Positions 39,901 to 47,256 of a DNA stretch of 64,000 bases are shown one piece after another. Position numbers and translations under genes: made by a program. Source of the DNA: Candidatus Tenderia electrophaga (GTDB taxonomy: Bacteria; Pseudomonadota; Gammaproteobacteria; Tenderiales; Tenderiaceae). The notes under the pieces are model-generated. The model was given only the letters and a program-made list of their open reading frames with translations. It made no database searches and had not been told where the DNA came from. The stretch lies in assembly GCA_001447805.1 (NCBI GenBank), contig CP013099.1, positions 2,303,181-2,367,180 on the forward strand. The letters are read 5' to 3'. Position 1 is the first letter of the stretch. The number at the start of each line of letters is the position of its first letter.

Positions 39901-42629
39901 GCGGATTTGCCGGTCAGGCTCAAGTGCACCAGCCAGTCGCGCTCCTCCGGCTTGCGAATCAGTTCGATTGCCGTGGCCAGCAGGGAGGGCAGGCACACCA
40001 CCGCCACCACCAGCAGGCTCGCCAACCACGCCGAGCCCGGAGCAAACAGCCAGCCCCCGACCAGCAGGGCCAGCAGCGCCGGCGCCACCAGGCTGCGGCG
40101 CAGGTTGTCGAACAGCTTCCACCGCGACAAGGCCGAGAGCGGGTTGACCTGTCGCTTTCCCGTCGATCCATCCGCACTGGGCGGCCCCGGCACGCGCGGC
40201 AGCAACCAGCCGGCCAGCTGCCAGTCGCCGCGTATCCAGCGGTGGCGCCGGCTGGCCTCCATAGCATAACTGGCGGGATGCGCTTCGATGAGGTCGACAT
40301 CGGTCACCAGGGCCGAACGCGCATAGCCGCTTTCCAGCAGGTCGTGGCTGAGGATCAGGTTCTCCGGAAAGCGACCGTCGACGGCCTGGCGAAACGCATC
40401 CACGTCATAGATGCCCTTGCCGATGAACGAGCCTTCCCCGAACACGTCCTGGTAGACGTCCGACACCTCGCGTGTGTAGGGGTCGAGCCCCGCGTCACCC
40501 GCGAACAGCTTGGTAAAGCGCGACTGGCCGGCACTGGTCAGGCTGATCGAGGCGCGCGGCTGCAGGATCGCGTAGCCTTCGACGACGCGGCCCTTGGCGG
40601 CATCATAGACCGGCCGGTTGAGCGGATGGGCGAGGTTGCCGATCAGGGTGCGTGCCGCGTCGCGCGGCAGCTGCGTGTCGGTGTCCAGGGTGATGACATA
40701 CTGGATCGAAGCGAGGATGGACGTATCGCCGACGATATCCGAAAAGGCCGTTTGCGCGCCGCCCCGGAGCCGGGCGTTGAACTGCTCCAGTTTGCCGCGT
40801 TTGCGCTCATAGCCCATCCACACCCGCTCGACCGGATTCCACACCCGCGGCCGGTGAAACAGATAGAAGATGCACGCACGGTCCTCGCGGTAGGTCTCAT
40901 TGAGCGCCTGCACCGCGGCGCGCGCGTAGGCGAGCAACGCGGCGTCATCGGGCAGTGTCTGCTCCGGCGCATCCCGAAAATCGGTCAACAGGGCAAACAA
41001 CAGATTGGGATCGCGATTGCCGAGATAACGTATCTCCAGGGCCTCGAGCAGATCATCGATCTCCCGCCGACTGCTCAGCAAGGTGGGCACGATCACCATA
41101 CTGCGGTGAGCGGCGGGTATGCCCTGTGAGAAATCCAATCGTGGCAATGCACGCGGCGGCACGCACAAGGTGACCGCCAGGTTCACCAGCGCCAGCGCCA
41201 GCGCCAGCGCCGAGGTGCCGATCAGGCCGGCGATCGTCAAGAACAGCGCAAAAAACCAGTCGCGCCAGTCATGCGGCGCGACGCCATCGAAGGCCCAAAG
41301 CACACCCGCCGTCGTGAGCAGCGTGAGCGACAGGATGGCGCCGAGATAAAGGGTCAGGCGAAGCTGCCGGAGCGCCCGACCGGCGCGCAATCTCCACGGC
41401 ACGCGGCAACCGACCGCGTGCTCCAGGCTCGGCCGTCCGCGGTCGATCAGATAATACCCGACATGCGCGCTGCGGTCGTGGACCCCCAATCGCTCAGCGG
41501 CCGCCTGCGCCAACGCAATGGCCGCGCGCGCCACCGCCATTTCGCTGCCCGTGCTGCGTCGCGCCACGTCCTCGATGACATGCCGGTAGCGGTCGCGGGT
41601 GGCGAAATCCTGGCCGGTGTACATCGCCATCGGGTCCGCGCGTAAGATCTGTTCGACGACACTGAGCGACTCGACGAAATGCTTCCAGTCCATGGTGCCG
41701 ATGAAACGCAGACTGCCGATACTGTTGGCGATCGAGATCTGATTGGCCGCGGCGGTTCGGCCGGCCGCCTCCGATAACTGCGCTGCGGTCACCCCCTGTT
41801 CGAACAGTTTATGTTCGACCCAGGTTTGCACGAACGCCATCGCGGGACCTTGAGACTGGAGCCTGGCGTAAAACTCCTCCACAAACGGCGCGGTCAGCGG
41901 CACGTCGGCATTGGCGAACTCGGCCAGCAACTGGATCAGCTGTTTGGGTTCGCTTGCGGCTGCGGCGAGCATGCGGTCGGCCCAGGTAATGGCCGCGTCG
42001 CGCTCCTCGCGCCGGCGGGCGATGCGCACACCGACGCGGCGCAGATTCTCCAGCAGCGCCAGCTGCAGCATGATGGGGAAGGCCCACAGCTCACCCAGCT
42101 TCAACGGCTCGACGGTCTGGTAGGCGGCGACGAACTGGGTGGCGTTATCGCTGTCGACGCGACCGTCCATGCGGGAGATCAGCTCCAGCGCCAGGTCGTA
42201 AATGCGGGGAAAACCGGCCGACGGGCCATCCGCCAGACGCGGCAACTGGCGGCTGTATCCGCGCGGCAAGTGCCGGCGCGCCAGGCTGATCTGCTGCTCG
42301 ATCAGGTAGAAATTGTCGAGCAACCAGGCCTCGGCCGGCACAATCCGTTGCCTCTGGCTGGCAACGGCGGTGACGACGTCATACGCCGCCAGCAGAACCC
42401 GCGCATTGTCGGCCAACCGTGGCAGCAACCGGTCCGGCCCCGGATGCGGATCGATCCTGTGCTGGCCGGCCAGCGTGACTGCGTGCCGCTTCAGTTGCTC
42501 GATACTGAACAGCTCCGCGCGCAGCAACCCGGGATCTTGGTCGTGGCGCAGTGTATTCCGTGTGCGCGCCGAAAATCTGAGCGATTTTATGCTTATGACA
42601 TGCTCCTTGCTTGAACACTGGACGCTCAA
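33987..42629 (-). CDS. Cyclic beta-1,2-glucan synthetase (NdvB/ChvB-like; GT84 + GH94)
   Basis: Giant inner-membrane enzyme of 2,880 residues that builds and cyclises beta-1,2-glucans for the periplasm. In order: an N-terminal soluble region; membrane helices near 420-490; a GT84 glycosyltransferase with DTDTQLP (about 646) and the RRHRWIRGDW motif (about 798); membrane helices about 830-985; a glycoamylase-like linker; and two large GH94 phosphorylase-like parts. The last contains the catalytic-region motif GCGDWNDGMN (about 2561). Length matches ChvB/NdvB (about 2,800). It is flanked by no export gene (NdvA), so transport must be encoded elsewhere. Periplasmic glucans serve low-osmolarity adaptation and surface signalling. 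Confidence 0.93.
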   Translation of the reverse strand: MSVQCSSKEHVISIKSLRFSARTRNTLRHDQDPGLLRAELFSIEQLKRHAVTLAGQHRIDPHPGPDRLLPRLADNARVLLAAYDVVTAVASQRQRIVPAEAWLLDNFYLIEQQISLARRHLPRGYSRQLPRLADGPSAGFPRIYDLALELISRMDGRVDSDNATQFVAAYQTVEPLKLGELWAFPIMLQLALLENLRRVGVRIARRREERDAAITWADRMLAAAASEPKQLIQLLAEFANADVPLTAPFVEEFYARLQSQGPAMAFVQTWVEHKLFEQGVTAAQLSEAAGRTAAANQISIANSIGSLRFIGTMDWKHFVESLSVVEQILRADPMAMYTGQDFATRDRYRHVIEDVARRSTGSEMAVARAAIALAQAAAERLGVHDRSAHVGYYLIDRGRPSLEHAVGCRVPWRLRAGRALRQLRLTLYLGAILSLTLLTTAGVLWAFDGVAPHDWRDWFFALFLTIAGLIGTSALALALALVNLAVTLCVPPRALPRLDFSQGIPAAHRSMVIVPTLLSSRREIDDLLEALEIRYLGNRDPNLLFALLTDFRDAPEQTLPDDAALLAYARAAVQALNETYREDRACIFYLFHRPRVWNPVERVWMGYERKRGKLEQFNARLRGGAQTAFSDIVGDTSILASIQYVITLDTDTQLPRDAARTLIGNLAHPLNRPVYDAAKGRVVEGYAILQPRASISLTSAGQSRFTKLFAGDAGLDPYTREVSDVYQDVFGEGSFIGKGIYDVDAFRQAVDGRFPENLILSHDLLESGYARSALVTDVDLIEAHPASYAMEASRRHRWIRGDWQLAGWLLPRVPGPPSADGSTGKRQVNPLSALSRWKLFDNLRRSLVAPALLALLVGGWLFAPGSAWLASLLVVAVVCLPSLLATAIELIRKPEERDWLVHLSLTGKSAVRPIMLALLTLAFLPYDALISLGAILHSGVRMLFTRHGLLLWQLPSYARRNACQSLADFFREMWIAPLLGVALGVALAMTGSAWLVAAPILLLWLLSPAVGWWISRPLGTPEAALSLDQRVFLRASARRTWRYFADFVGPEDNWLPPDNFQEYPAPAIASRTSPTNIGMSLLADLAAVDFGYLTVGECLQRVGNTLASMEKLERYRGHLYNWYDTRTLQPLQPQYVSSVDSGNLAGSLLTLQAGLAELKHQPVLSANTFQGLQDTLEILAEQLPAAPAPELAKKIGLLQDTLRALTLEGPPQTLAAAAGALSEIHQIGGELLAWLPADTGSDELCYWAQAFDRQSRALGDELASLVPAAWQGSALPTRGELAGAGAAGAVTQLGLIDELINRCRVLAAMDFEFLYDTASGLLTIGYDVGERRRDPSCYDLLASEARLASFLLIAQGQLPQKHWFALGRLLTSHGGDVSLISWSGSMFEYLMPQLILPSYPNTLLEQTCKAAVARQIEYGRQRAVPWGISESCYNATDINQVYQYRAFGVPGLGFKRGLGDDLVIAPYASALALTVMPREACRNLQSLADQGFLGAYGFYEAVDYTPSRVQRGKPHAIVRAFMAHHQGMSLLAFAHVLLDQPMQRRFMSDPLARATELLLQERVPKKGATLHPHAAEVSAAARPPSADVGAIMRVFTDPDTPIPEVHLLSNGRYHVMATHAGGSASRWRDLAITRWREDVTSDDWGTFIYLRDRASGKYWSTAHQPTLRRADHYEAIFVQARAEYRRRDQAIEAHTEISVSPEDDVEIRRVKLTNQSSRTRHIEVTSYAEVVLAPLSADLAHRSFSNLFVQTEILPGLQAILCTRRPRTPGEQVPWMFHLLAAPGAVADVPSYETDRARFIGRGRTAANPLVLDDRDSPSALSNTEGSVLDPIVAIRRTLKLSPDESATVQIISGVADTRAGALALLEKYRDRHFVERAFEMAWFQSQEVLRHLNATEADAQVFGRLASSVIYGNALHRAAPAIIARNQLGQSGLWRFGISGDLPIVLLHIGDLNRINRVKQVLQAHAYWRMKGLVADLVILNEDFSGYRAMLQDLIMGLINAGPEAQLLDKPGGVFVHRAEELSEDERVLLQTVARIVFSDTAATLIEQVERHVSAERASDRLETVQQAAAAPVYPLAPRERIFSNGLGGFTPDGHEYVVTLEPGQTTPAPWANVIASPHIGTVVSESGSAYTWVENAHEFRLTPWHNDPLCDSSGEALYIRDEETGAFWSPTPLPARGHSGYVCRHGFGYSVFEHFESDIASELFTYVAMDAPVKFVVVKLRNQSQRTRSLSLTGYWELVLGEWRHANLMHIVTETDPHSGSLLARNAYGRECANRVVFAYVSERARSMSGNRTEFIGRNGSLANPAAMRRKRLSGRTGAGLDPCAAIQSRIELAAGQEQEIVFVFGAADNTDQARHFIQQYGGPAGARQALEAVWEHWNRTLGAVNVDTPDPALNVLANGWLVYQTLSSRLWGRSGYYQSGGAYGFRDQLQDTMALIHATPWLAREQLIRHAGRQFLKGDVQHWWHPPNGQGVRTHFSDDYLWLAYATCRYVRATGDTGVLDESVHFLEGRELYPEEEAYYDQPQRSPEAASLYEHCVRALKHGLRFGAHQLPLMGCGDWNDGMNLVGKEGKGESVWLAWFLLENLELFAGLARSRDDQEFAELCSAQAALLRSNIEAQAWDGAWYRRAWFDDGTPLGSSSNDECQIDSISQSWAVISKGGDPRRARQAMTAVDQRLVRRDQQIIQLLDPPFDKSDLEPGYIKGYIPGVRENGGQYTHAAIWTTMAFAMLGDRQRAWEFFAMLNPIHHGSTPEAIERYKVEPYVMCADIYGVSPHTGRGGWTWYTGAAGWMYRLSVETLLGLQLEVDHLRIAPCVPADWDAYKIHYRFRDTVYHITVSRVGEASQQVSRVTVDGTERPDTRIPLVDDRREHFVEVELG

Positions 42630-43121
42630 CGCTGACCTATGACGGCGATCTAGCGAAGCTACAGCCCACGTGCTTGCGCACCCTCAGCCTTTATCGATTG
42701 ATTCGGTCACCATTGATTGTAAGCTGTTTTAGCAGGCAATGACGCCGTCAAGCTGAAAAGAAAGTGCCACATCATCTCCGGCGGCCAGACCAGGGCACTA
42801 CACCTTGGCGCAGATCATGCGATACCTGTCTGCCAACGTGGTAATGACGCTACGGCGTTGCGGCACAGCGGACGCGTCTTGGTAGACCTTTCCGCCTCCG
42901 CCGTCTGGCCGCCCTGGTGTCGGCACCCGCCAGTGCCCTTAACGCTATAAGTTTATTTCGCCATTGACACACTGTGGCCGTTTTCAATTGATATTTTTCA
43001 CTGAAACTGCCCGACACTGGGGCTAACTTAGGCTCAGGGGTCGACCTGCGAGCGAATAACCATGAACGCAATGGCTTCAGGTCGAAATGTTTATCAACCA
43101 CTCATTTAGAAGGAGTCACTC
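42630..43121 (+). other. Upstream region of barrel gene copy A, containing a duplicated leader
   Basis: In these 492 bases the segment from about 42,974 to 43,121 matches 54,540-54,687 upstream of barrel copy B, so the leader and probably its promoter were duplicated with the gene. The first about 340 bases show no recognisable gene. Confidence 0.65.
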
Positions 43122-43658
43122 ATGAAGAACACGGCAGCAGTAATATGTTTCTTAACCACCGTTATACCCGGTCTGTCGATGGCGCAGCTTGGATATGGTC
43201 CCGTCGAAGGGGATCGAGAGTTGTCCGTTGCCGGGACCGGCAGTAGCGAATCGGATTTCGACAACGGAAGCTTCGGCATCACCGGCGACATGGGCTGGTA
43301 TTTCCGTGACAATATGGTGGCCGGGGTGCGCCAAAGCATCAATTACGCCAGCATAGAAGGCGCATCGCTGAATGATGATTTCTGGAATGGCGCGACACGT
43401 GGCTACCTGAACTATCAATTCGGCTCGTCGCAATGGCGACCCTTCGTCGGCGGCAGTCTCGGCCTGATCTATGGTGATGGCGTCAATAACAGCGGCTTTG
43501 CCGGGGTGGAGCTGGGAGTGAAGTATTATGTCCTCGCCAAGACCTACATCCTGGCGCGTCTCGACTATCAGTGGTTCTTTGATGACGCGGAAGACCTCGA
43601 TGACACCTTTGACGACGGCGCCTGGCAAAACACGGTAGGCATAGGTTTTAACTTCTGA
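43122..43658 (+). CDS. Outer-membrane beta-barrel protein, copy A
   Basis: A 178-residue exported protein. A signal peptide (about 1-21, cleavage after LSMA) is followed by alternating strands with aromatic girdles (GDMGWYFRDN, GYLNYQFGSSQWRPFVGG, YILARLDYQWFF). It ends in Phe (GIGFNF), the classical outer-membrane sorting signal. It resembles small OmpW/opacity-like 8-strand barrels, with an acidic loop near the end (FFDDAEDLDDTFDDG). AGAAGGAG precedes the ATG. It differs from copy B (54,688) at only six residues, all after residue 90. Confidence 0.85.
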   Translation: MKNTAAVICFLTTVIPGLSMAQLGYGPVEGDRELSVAGTGSSESDFDNGSFGITGDMGWYFRDNMVAGVRQSINYASIEGASLNDDFWNGATRGYLNYQFGSSQWRPFVGGSLGLIYGDGVNNSGFAGVELGVKYYVLAKTYILARLDYQWFFDDAEDLDDTFDDGAWQNTVGIGFNF

Positions 43659-43722
43659 ATGTCGGCACGTTCGCGTTGTCTGCAGCCGACGGTGCTGCGG
43701 TAGGTGGTGCTGTGCGCCAATT
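43659..43722 (-). pseudogene. IS91-family transposase scar after barrel copy A
   Basis: The reverse strand reads TTYRSTVGCRQRERADIQKL, matching the conserved ITYRIAVG-type block near the end of IS91-family transposases. The same scar follows copy B in longer form; here about 130 bases of it are deleted. Only a short conserved block supports it. Confidence 0.5.
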
Positions 43723-43929
43723 GCGTGTACCTATAACCAACTGACTTTGTTGTGAAAATGTGTCGGACACTAGTGGCCGGGGACTTGTCTAAAAAATGAC
43801 TCCGCATAAGTTCGGCAACGCACAGACCGGACTTCAAGCTTCAACTATCTTGGGGACCTCACCCTGCATCTACATGAGTTCATGGCAAGAGGCAGAACCC
43901 AAACGGAATAATCATCTGGAGATCAACAC

Positions 43930-44109
43930 ATGAACAAGAATCAGGTCAAAGGTCATGCGAACGAGGCGAAGGGGAAGATCAAGGAGGTTGTCGGCAAGGT
44001 GACCGGCGACGAAAGCACGGAGTACGAGGGTAAAGCCGAGAAGCATGCTGGCAAGGCTGAAGCCAAGTACGGAGACCTCAAGAGCGACATCAAGAGGGCA
44101 ACCGAATGA
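43930..44109 (+). CDS. CsbD-family stress protein
   Basis: A 59-residue hydrophilic, Lys/Glu/Ala-rich protein opening MNKNQVKGHANEAKGKIKEV and continuing VGKVTGDEST. This is the CsbD/YjbJ signature of imperfect helical repeats. Such proteins are abundant under general stress; their molecular role is unknown. GGAG seven bases before the ATG supports the start. It is followed by PRC and GGDEF fragments. Confidence 0.9.
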   Translation: MNKNQVKGHANEAKGKIKEVVGKVTGDESTEYEGKAEKHAGKAEAKYGDLKSDIKRATE

Positions 44110-44151
44110 ACCCTACAACAACCGAACAGCAGATACGACGGCGCCGATAAT

Positions 44152-44252
44152 ATGCAGGCCGGAGCCACGTTGCTGAGTGCCTCCTCCATTACTGGCGACG
44201 AAGTCTGTAACATGCAGGATGAAAAACTCGGTCGGATCACCCTGGAGGCTGA
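44152..44252 (+). pseudogene. PRC-barrel domain fragment
   Basis: The frame from ATG 44152 reads LLSASSITGDEVCNMQDEKL then GRITLEAE, the first strands of a PRC-barrel domain. The family sequence then stops abruptly and unrelated residues follow. Directly behind it, in another frame, begins a GGDEF fragment, so the joint is a deletion or recombination scar. Confidence 0.6.
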
Positions 44253-44258
44253 GCGTGG

Positions 44259-44424
44259 ATGTTCGACGATCTCGACGATTTCAAGCAAATCGATGACACC
44301 CTGGGGCACGCGGCTGGTGCCGCGACCCTGATCGGCCGTGCCGACGAGGCCATGTACGGGCCAGGCCAAGACGCATAGCGGCGGCAAATGCCAGCTGTAC
44401 CTCCAGAAAACCATCCTTGAATAA
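44259..44424 (+). pseudogene. GGDEF diguanylate cyclase remnant with internal deletion
   Basis: The first part reads FDDLDDFKQIDDTLGHAAG, the start of a GGDEF domain (normally DLDxFKxINDxxGHxxGD). It jumps directly to LIGRADEAMY, the C-terminal block. The central part with the GGDEF catalytic motif is missing. After AMY a frameshift is needed to read on through AKTHSGGKCQLYLQKTILE to a stop at 44424. It is non-functional and fused behind a PRC-barrel fragment. Confidence 0.7.
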
Positions 44425-44466
44425 CGGGCTAATGATCCCTCCTCCACTCGTAAAGAGATTAAAATT

Positions 44467-44679
44467 ATGAATAAGAGAATTTTGGCTATTGTGTTGCTTG
44501 TTGTCGGTTTGATCCTGTTATTCTTTGCCTATCAGTCATCCCAAAGCCTGGGCGATCAGGTGACGGAGGCCGTTACCGGCCGCTTCACTGACTCCACCAC
44601 CTGGTTCATGATCCTCGGCGCGGCTTCTGCGGTGGCCGGTGTTGGACTGCTGCTGTTCGGTAAATCCGGGAGCAATTAA
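44467..44679 (+). CDS. DUF3185-family small membrane protein (second copy)
   Basis: A 70-residue protein with two membrane helices (about 5-22 and 48-65). The family-type loop SSQSLGDQVTEAVTGRFTDS lies between them. It is paralogous in pattern to the protein at 27,584 but far from identical. It precedes the AI-2E transporter gene by 14 bases and is likely in the same operon as it and the YqjE-like gene. Function is unknown. Confidence 0.82.
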   Translation: MNKRILAIVLLVVGLILLFFAYQSSQSLGDQVTEAVTGRFTDSTTWFMILGAASAVAGVGLLLFGKSGSN

Positions 44680-44693
44680 CGCAGGGATTCGCA

Positions 44694-45872
44694 ATGCCCC
44701 ACGACACGCAGGAATCCCTGGTTGGCGGGGCGAAGGATACCGGTAAAAACCCGGCGGCGTCACGTTCGGATAAACGACTGTTCAACCCGGCTGAGCTTCG
44801 CCTGTTTCGCTACACGGCGGTTCTGTTGTCCCTGGTTATGCTGATCGCACTGACCGGGTTCATCGTGTGGACATTTGCCTGGATACTGAACGCGTTCTAC
44901 AACCTGCTCCTGTCGCTCGCCCTCGCCGGTGTTCTGGCGCTGGTGCTTCATCCTGTGGCGGAGTTTATCGAACGACGACTTCACTTGCCGCACTTGCTGG
45001 CCATCATTCTTCTGCTGGTGGTCTTTGTTGTGGGTATCGGCGGCCTGATTTTCCTGCTTGTCCCCATCCTGGTCAGCCAGGCCGTCCAGTTGATGACCGT
45101 ATTGCCCGACATACTGGCAAGCTGGCAGGCACGTTTCTCCTCTCACTTCCCGGGACTCAGCTCCATGATTTCCACCCGCATGGAGAGCAGCGGTGGGGCG
45201 GAGTCCCAACCAGTCCTGGAAGACCCGGGCAGAGCCATCATGTCCTCCCTGGGGCTGTTGGCGGGTATCAGCTTCGTGCCCCTGTTCCTGTTCTTCGCCC
45301 TGCTCTCGGGGGACTTGCTCCGCGGGCAGGCATCCGAACTGCTATCCGTCTTCCACAAGCGCACCCAGCAGAAAGTGCTGTATTTCATGGATGTGTTCGT
45401 GGGATATGTCACCGCCTTCTTTCAGGGCCAGCTGATCATCGCCGTGTGCATGGGGACCCTGTATGCCCTGAGCTTTACGCTGATCGGCTTGAAGTTCGGC
45501 GTGCTGGTCGGTCTGGTGCTGGGACTGCTGAATATCGTCCCCTTCCTGGGCACCCTGATCGGCCTGCTGGTGGTCCTGCCCATGGCCTATCTGCAGCCGG
45601 ATGGCGGCATTGAGTTACTGCTCTTGAACGGACTGGTGTTTGCGGCGGTGCAAGTGATAGAAAGCTGGCTGCTAACACCGAAAATCATGGCCAACCGCTC
45701 GGGCCTACACCCCGCACTCGTGGTTATTTCACTGTTCTTCTGGGGCACGGCCCTGGGCGGCATTATCGGCATGATACTCGCGGTTCCCCTGACAGCGTTC
45801 TTTGTCGCTATCTGGAGCGAGATCAAGGCCAGTCTGAAATGCTCGCTGAGCAACCGGGATGCCGACTCATGA
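44694..45872 (+). CDS. AI-2E family transporter (PerM/YdiK-like membrane protein)
   Basis: Integral membrane protein of 392 residues with about eight helices, the usual AI-2E/UPF0118 layout. There is a pair of helices near 40-105, a polar helical insert about 140-190, and a conserved C-terminal half with GLVLGLLNIVPFLGTLIGLL and PKIMANRSGLHPALVVISLF. Members have been linked to autoinducer or sodium/proton transport, and no single substrate can be assigned here. Its last four bases overlap the next gene (ATGA). Confidence 0.88.
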   Translation: MPHDTQESLVGGAKDTGKNPAASRSDKRLFNPAELRLFRYTAVLLSLVMLIALTGFIVWTFAWILNAFYNLLLSLALAGVLALVLHPVAEFIERRLHLPHLLAIILLLVVFVVGIGGLIFLLVPILVSQAVQLMTVLPDILASWQARFSSHFPGLSSMISTRMESSGGAESQPVLEDPGRAIMSSLGLLAGISFVPLFLFFALLSGDLLRGQASELLSVFHKRTQQKVLYFMDVFVGYVTAFFQGQLIIAVCMGTLYALSFTLIGLKFGVLVGLVLGLLNIVPFLGTLIGLLVVLPMAYLQPDGGIELLLLNGLVFAAVQVIESWLLTPKIMANRSGLHPALVVISLFFWGTALGGIIGMILAVPLTAFFVAIWSEIKASLKCSLSNRDADS

Positions 45873-46297
45873 AGGAAGAGGATCCCTTCCAGGGCGAAGC
45901 CGGCGGGAGCGACAACATCCGGGATATCACGCGCCTCCTGAAGGCCATGTCGGCTGACATGATACGCCTTGTGTTGGTGGAGGCGCGGCTGTTCGGGCAC
46001 ACGGCCCTGGCCATGATCGGACTCACCGTGGTGATAGCGCTGCTACTGGTGGGTAGCTGGCTGTTTATCGGCGCGGCGCTGGTGATGGCTCTGGCCAGCC
46101 TGCAGCCCTTCAGCCTGACGGGCGCCCTGCTGACGGTGGCGCTGGCGCACCTGGTGCTTGCGGCCCTGGCCTTCTGGCGGCTGCGGTACATTACACGGGG
46201 CCTCACGTTTCGTGAAAGCCGCGCGAGCGTGAACAGCTTGCTCGTCCATGCCCGGTCTCTCGTTGAGGCTGCAGGGCAACGAACAGAGGATAAGTGA
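45869..46297 (+). CDS. YqjE-like phage-holin-superfamily membrane protein
   Basis: A 142-residue inner-membrane protein: an amphipathic N-terminus (DITRLLKAMSADMIRLVLVE), two membrane helices (about 48-75 and 85-107) and a basic tail. This matches the YqjE/Phage_holin_3_6 family of ribosome- or stress-associated membrane proteins rather than a lytic holin. It overlaps the AI-2E gene by four bases. In E. coli yqjE lies in one operon with yqjD and yqjK; here the yqjD- and yqjK-like genes lie next door but point the other way. Confidence 0.8.
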   Translation: MKEEDPFQGEAGGSDNIRDITRLLKAMSADMIRLVLVEARLFGHTALAMIGLTVVIALLLVGSWLFIGAALVMALASLQPFSLTGALLTVALAHLVLAALAFWRLRYITRGLTFRESRASVNSLLVHARSLVEAAGQRTEDK

Positions 46298-46304
46298 GCA
46301 AGGT

Positions 46305-46577
46305 TCAGCGGGCTGGCGAGTCGATGAGGCTGGAGACGATCTGCATGGCTTTCACCTTGCCGGCCAGGAATCCGTAGGCACATTTGATGCCTGGCACATG
46401 CAGGCGTTCGGCCAGTATGCCACAGACAAAGGCAACGGGCAGCGCGGCAGGGCTTCGGGCCAGCGCCCGTGCCTGGTGCATCAGGCTGTCGACACGCTGG
46501 CGAATAAGACAGGCACGACAATCAATTCGGCCGCGCGCCTGCGCGGCCTCCTGCCTTAACTGGTTGCAACGAGACAC
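46305..46577 (-). CDS. YqjK-like small membrane-associated protein
   Basis: A 90-residue protein with an Arg/Gln-rich N-terminus (RQEAAQARGRIDCRACLIRQ), a hydrophobic segment about 43-58 and a short C-terminal amphipathic stretch (FLAGKVKAMQIVSSL). Sequence similarity to YqjK is weak, but length, layout and neighbours (DUF883 upstream, YqjE-like convergent) fit. The start is GTG, overlapping the upstream stop by one base (TAGTG). It is the last gene of a three-gene coupled run. Confidence 0.6.
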   Translation of the reverse strand: MSRCNQLRQEAAQARGRIDCRACLIRQRVDSLMHQARALARSPAALPVAFVCGILAERLHVPGIKCAYGFLAGKVKAMQIVSSLIDSPAR

Positions 46578-46867
46578 TATGACCGGCGTCTTAATAAGGC
46601 GGTCAGCAAGGTCCCCGCAGCAAAGGCGAGGCCCAGGGAGATCAGGGGTTTGTCCCGCACGAGGCCGCTAATGGACTGCAGGGCTTCATTGGAGCGCTTT
46701 TTGGCTTTCTGTCCCGCATCCCTGACACGGGCCTCCGCATCCGCGGCCCCATGGCGGATCCGTTCCTCGCCCTTGCCCGCTATCTCGGCGACCCGGTCCA
46801 CTGACTCGTGGGCGCGCTCTGAAATACGGTCTGTGGTGGCGTGGTCGTTACTGGCTGGTTTACTCAT
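46577..46867 (-). CDS. DUF883 (ElaB/YqjD-type) membrane-anchored protein
   Basis: A 96-residue protein. A long charged, amphipathic helix (about 12-70) is followed by the family-specific C-terminal anchor VRDKPLISLGLAFAAGTLLT with an RRRS end. ElaB and YqjD attach ribosomes to the inner membrane in stationary phase in E. coli; the same role here is inferred. Its ATG overlaps the upstream stop (ATGA) and its stop overlaps the next GTG, so all three genes look translationally coupled. Confidence 0.88.
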   Translation of the reverse strand: MSKPASNDHATTDRISERAHESVDRVAEIAGKGEERIRHGAADAEARVRDAGQKAKKRSNEALQSISGLVRDKPLISLGLAFAAGTLLTALLRRRS

Positions 46868-47118
46868 GGGATTTGTTCCCCGTTGCTGTGGTGGGACATG
46901 GGTGGAAGCTGTTCGGCGTCCACAGATTCAGTACCGAGAAGTCTCTCGCAAATACAACCGCCTGTCTGCGCGACAACGAACATAGGCGCGAATCCACCAC
47001 TATCATTGACCAACGCACTCATTCGCTCCTGCAGCGCCAGGTGACCAGTCAACCGAGGGCAGTCCCGCTTGAGTGCTATATACGCCTGCGCGAAGATCAT
47101 TTTGCGACATGCCGTCAT
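46864..47118 (-). CDS. Hypothetical protein coupled to the DUF883 gene
   Basis: An 84-residue frame whose stop overlaps the DUF883 start (ATGA). The overlap is the main reason to accept it. The sequence (with ALQERMSALVNDSGGFAPMF) matches no family I know and has three Cys. ATGs at 47118 and 47100 are possible; neither has a good ribosome site. It could still be a chance frame. Confidence 0.45.
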   Translation of the reverse strand: MTACRKMIFAQAYIALKRDCPRLTGHLALQERMSALVNDSGGFAPMFVVAQTGGCICERLLGTESVDAEQLPPMSHHSNGEQIP

Positions 47119-47256
47119 GATTCAATCCAACGCTGTGAATCAGAGAAGAATCACTATGACTCCCATCAATGCGGACACTTCATGAACCGTCTGCGCCTTT
47201 ACAGACGTCGGTGCAGATCCTGTGTATTACAGCAATCAAAACGTAGCGAAAGAACC

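Larger units (their letters stand above)
42974..43722 (+). repeat. Duplicated segment, copy A (leader, barrel gene and 3' scar)
   Basis: It matches the segment starting at 54,540 along the leader, the whole barrel gene and the 3' IS91 scar. A 243-base core (43070-43312) is identical in both copies, while both flanks carry many substitutions. The matching 3' flank resumes after a gap of about 130 bases present only in copy B. Confidence 0.85.

Noticed and set aside
39276-41129. A 617-codon open frame on the + strand inside the glucan synthetase gene
   Set aside because: It is antisense to a well-supported GT84 region, has no family motif, and is Arg/Gln/His-rich as expected from antisense reading of GC-rich coding DNA.
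45869-46297. A phage lysis holin
   Set aside because: No phage genes are nearby, and the layout and neighbours match YqjE rather than a lysis cassette.
46873-47256. An N-terminal extension of the acidic lipoprotein
   Set aside because: The extension is Arg/Cys/His-rich without a ribosome site, while the ATG at 47257 gives a proper lipoprotein signal and lipobox.
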